This document shows positions 54,613 to 54,885 of a stretch of 54,885 nt of DNA, piece after piece. The DNA comes from Streptomyces sp. DI166 (lineage in GTDB: Bacteria > Actinomycetota > Actinomycetes > Streptomycetales > Streptomycetaceae). Numbering within the stretch: the stretch's first letter is position 1; each line of letters begins with the position of its first letter. Under the pieces are notes generated by a model. It did no database searches. It had not been told where the DNA came from and was given only the letters and a program-made list of their open reading frames with translations. Location: contig NZ_FLSP01000058.1 in assembly GCF_900091315.1 (NCBI RefSeq), positions 1 to 54,885 on the forward strand, written 5' to 3'. The position numbers were made by a program, and so were the translations under genes.

Positions 54613-54885
54613 GCACGGAGCCCGAGACCACGGGGGACACCGGAGCGGAGACGCCGCGCGCGGAGGCCGCGCCGGAGGAGGCCGTCGCCGTGCCGGGGGC
54701 CGAGGGTTCCGCGGCGGGGGGTTCCGCAGAGGAGGGTTCTTCGGGCGAGGGCTCGGCGGCCAAGGCTTCTGCGGCGGAGGGTTCTGCGGGCGAGGCATCC
54801 GAGGGCGGGGGTTCCGAGGGCCAGGGTTCCGAGGGCGGGGTTCCGAGGGCCAGGGTTCCGAGGGCCAGGGTTCCGAGGGCCAGGG
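54609..54885 (+). CDS. Acidic low-complexity protein, 5' part only (cut by window edge)
   Basis: Starts with a GTG overlapping the aldo/keto reductase stop by 4 bp, so the pair is coupled. The visible 92 codons are Glu/Gly/Ser/Ala-rich (TEPETTGDTGAETPRAEAAP), disordered in appearance. From 54797 a 15-bp unit is repeated six times; the third unit has lost one G, after which the frame changes from repeating GSEGQ to repeating VPRAR. Both frames stay open to the edge. No family can be named from this part. Confidence 0.6.
   Translation, partial: MSTEPETTGDTGAETPRAEAAPEEAVAVPGAEGSAAGGSAEEGSSGEGSAAKASAAEGSAGEASEGGGSEGQGSEGGVPRARVPRARVPRAR
54797..54885 (+). repeat. Six tandem copies of a 15-bp unit with one 14-bp copy
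   Basis: Units begin at 54797, 54812, 54827 (14 bp), 54841, 54856 and 54871; consensus TTCCGAGGGCCAGGG. The array continues to the window edge. Confidence 0.9.

Overview
The window is GC-rich actinobacterial DNA with Streptomyces codon usage, many GTG starts and a gene order that I recognise as the chromosomal-core block of S. coelicolor around SCO1626 to SCO1670. It carries about 50 protein genes. I see no rRNA, tRNA, CRISPR array, insertion sequence or prophage.

Layout. (1) 1-4504: a complete conservon on the minus strand (rarA-rarE / cvn9: sensor-kinase-like protein, roadblock protein, DUF742 protein, small GTPase, and a P450 cut by the left edge). (2) 4891-16025: helY, a diacylglycerol-kinase-like gene, tatC, tatA, two small unknown genes, pafC, pafB, two FKBP-type prolyl isomerases and pafA, all minus. 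This is the pafA-pafB-pafC-tatA-tatC-helY order of Mycobacterium with Streptomyces insertions. (3) 16035-18418: an MFS exporter placed just upstream of pafA, and a divergent LacI-type regulator. (4) 18482-24645: the Pup-proteasome cluster (arc, dop, pup, an endonuclease VII-like HNH gene, prcB, prcA). (5) 25073-30373: ferredoxin, a secreted protein, TrmI methyltransferase, an M50 membrane protease, a RecB-like nuclease with an Fe-S cluster signature, and an orphan response regulator. (6) 30448-38578: two tandem family-5 solute-binding lipoproteins without a permease, a HAD phosphatase and metH. (7) 38875-44094: gylR and the glycerol operon glpF-glpK-glpD. (8) 44390-50073: parJ, a Tat-exported SMP-30 protein, and the conserved mshC / SCO1664-like / DUF3090 / histidine-phosphatase run. 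(9) 50136-54885: corA, a ferritin-like protein, an LLM F420 oxidoreductase, an aldo/keto reductase and a partial low-complexity gene.

How it may work together. PafB and PafC are known in mycobacteria as the DNA-damage transcription activator acting at RecA-NDp promoters (TTGTCRGTG, 8 nt, TAnnnT). Three such promoters can be read here with the same geometry: upstream of helY, of the RecB-like nuclease, and of the pup-endonuclease VII-prcB-prcA operon. The endonuclease VII-like gene has two tandem CxxC/CxxC modules plus a full T4 endonuclease VII-type active site, has codon usage unlike its neighbours, and overlaps prcB by 49 bp. I therefore infer a candidate PafBC-controlled module joining a branched-DNA nuclease, a helicase, a RecB-like nuclease and the proteasome. 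The promoters and active-site residues are visible in the sequence; the regulatory link is inference.
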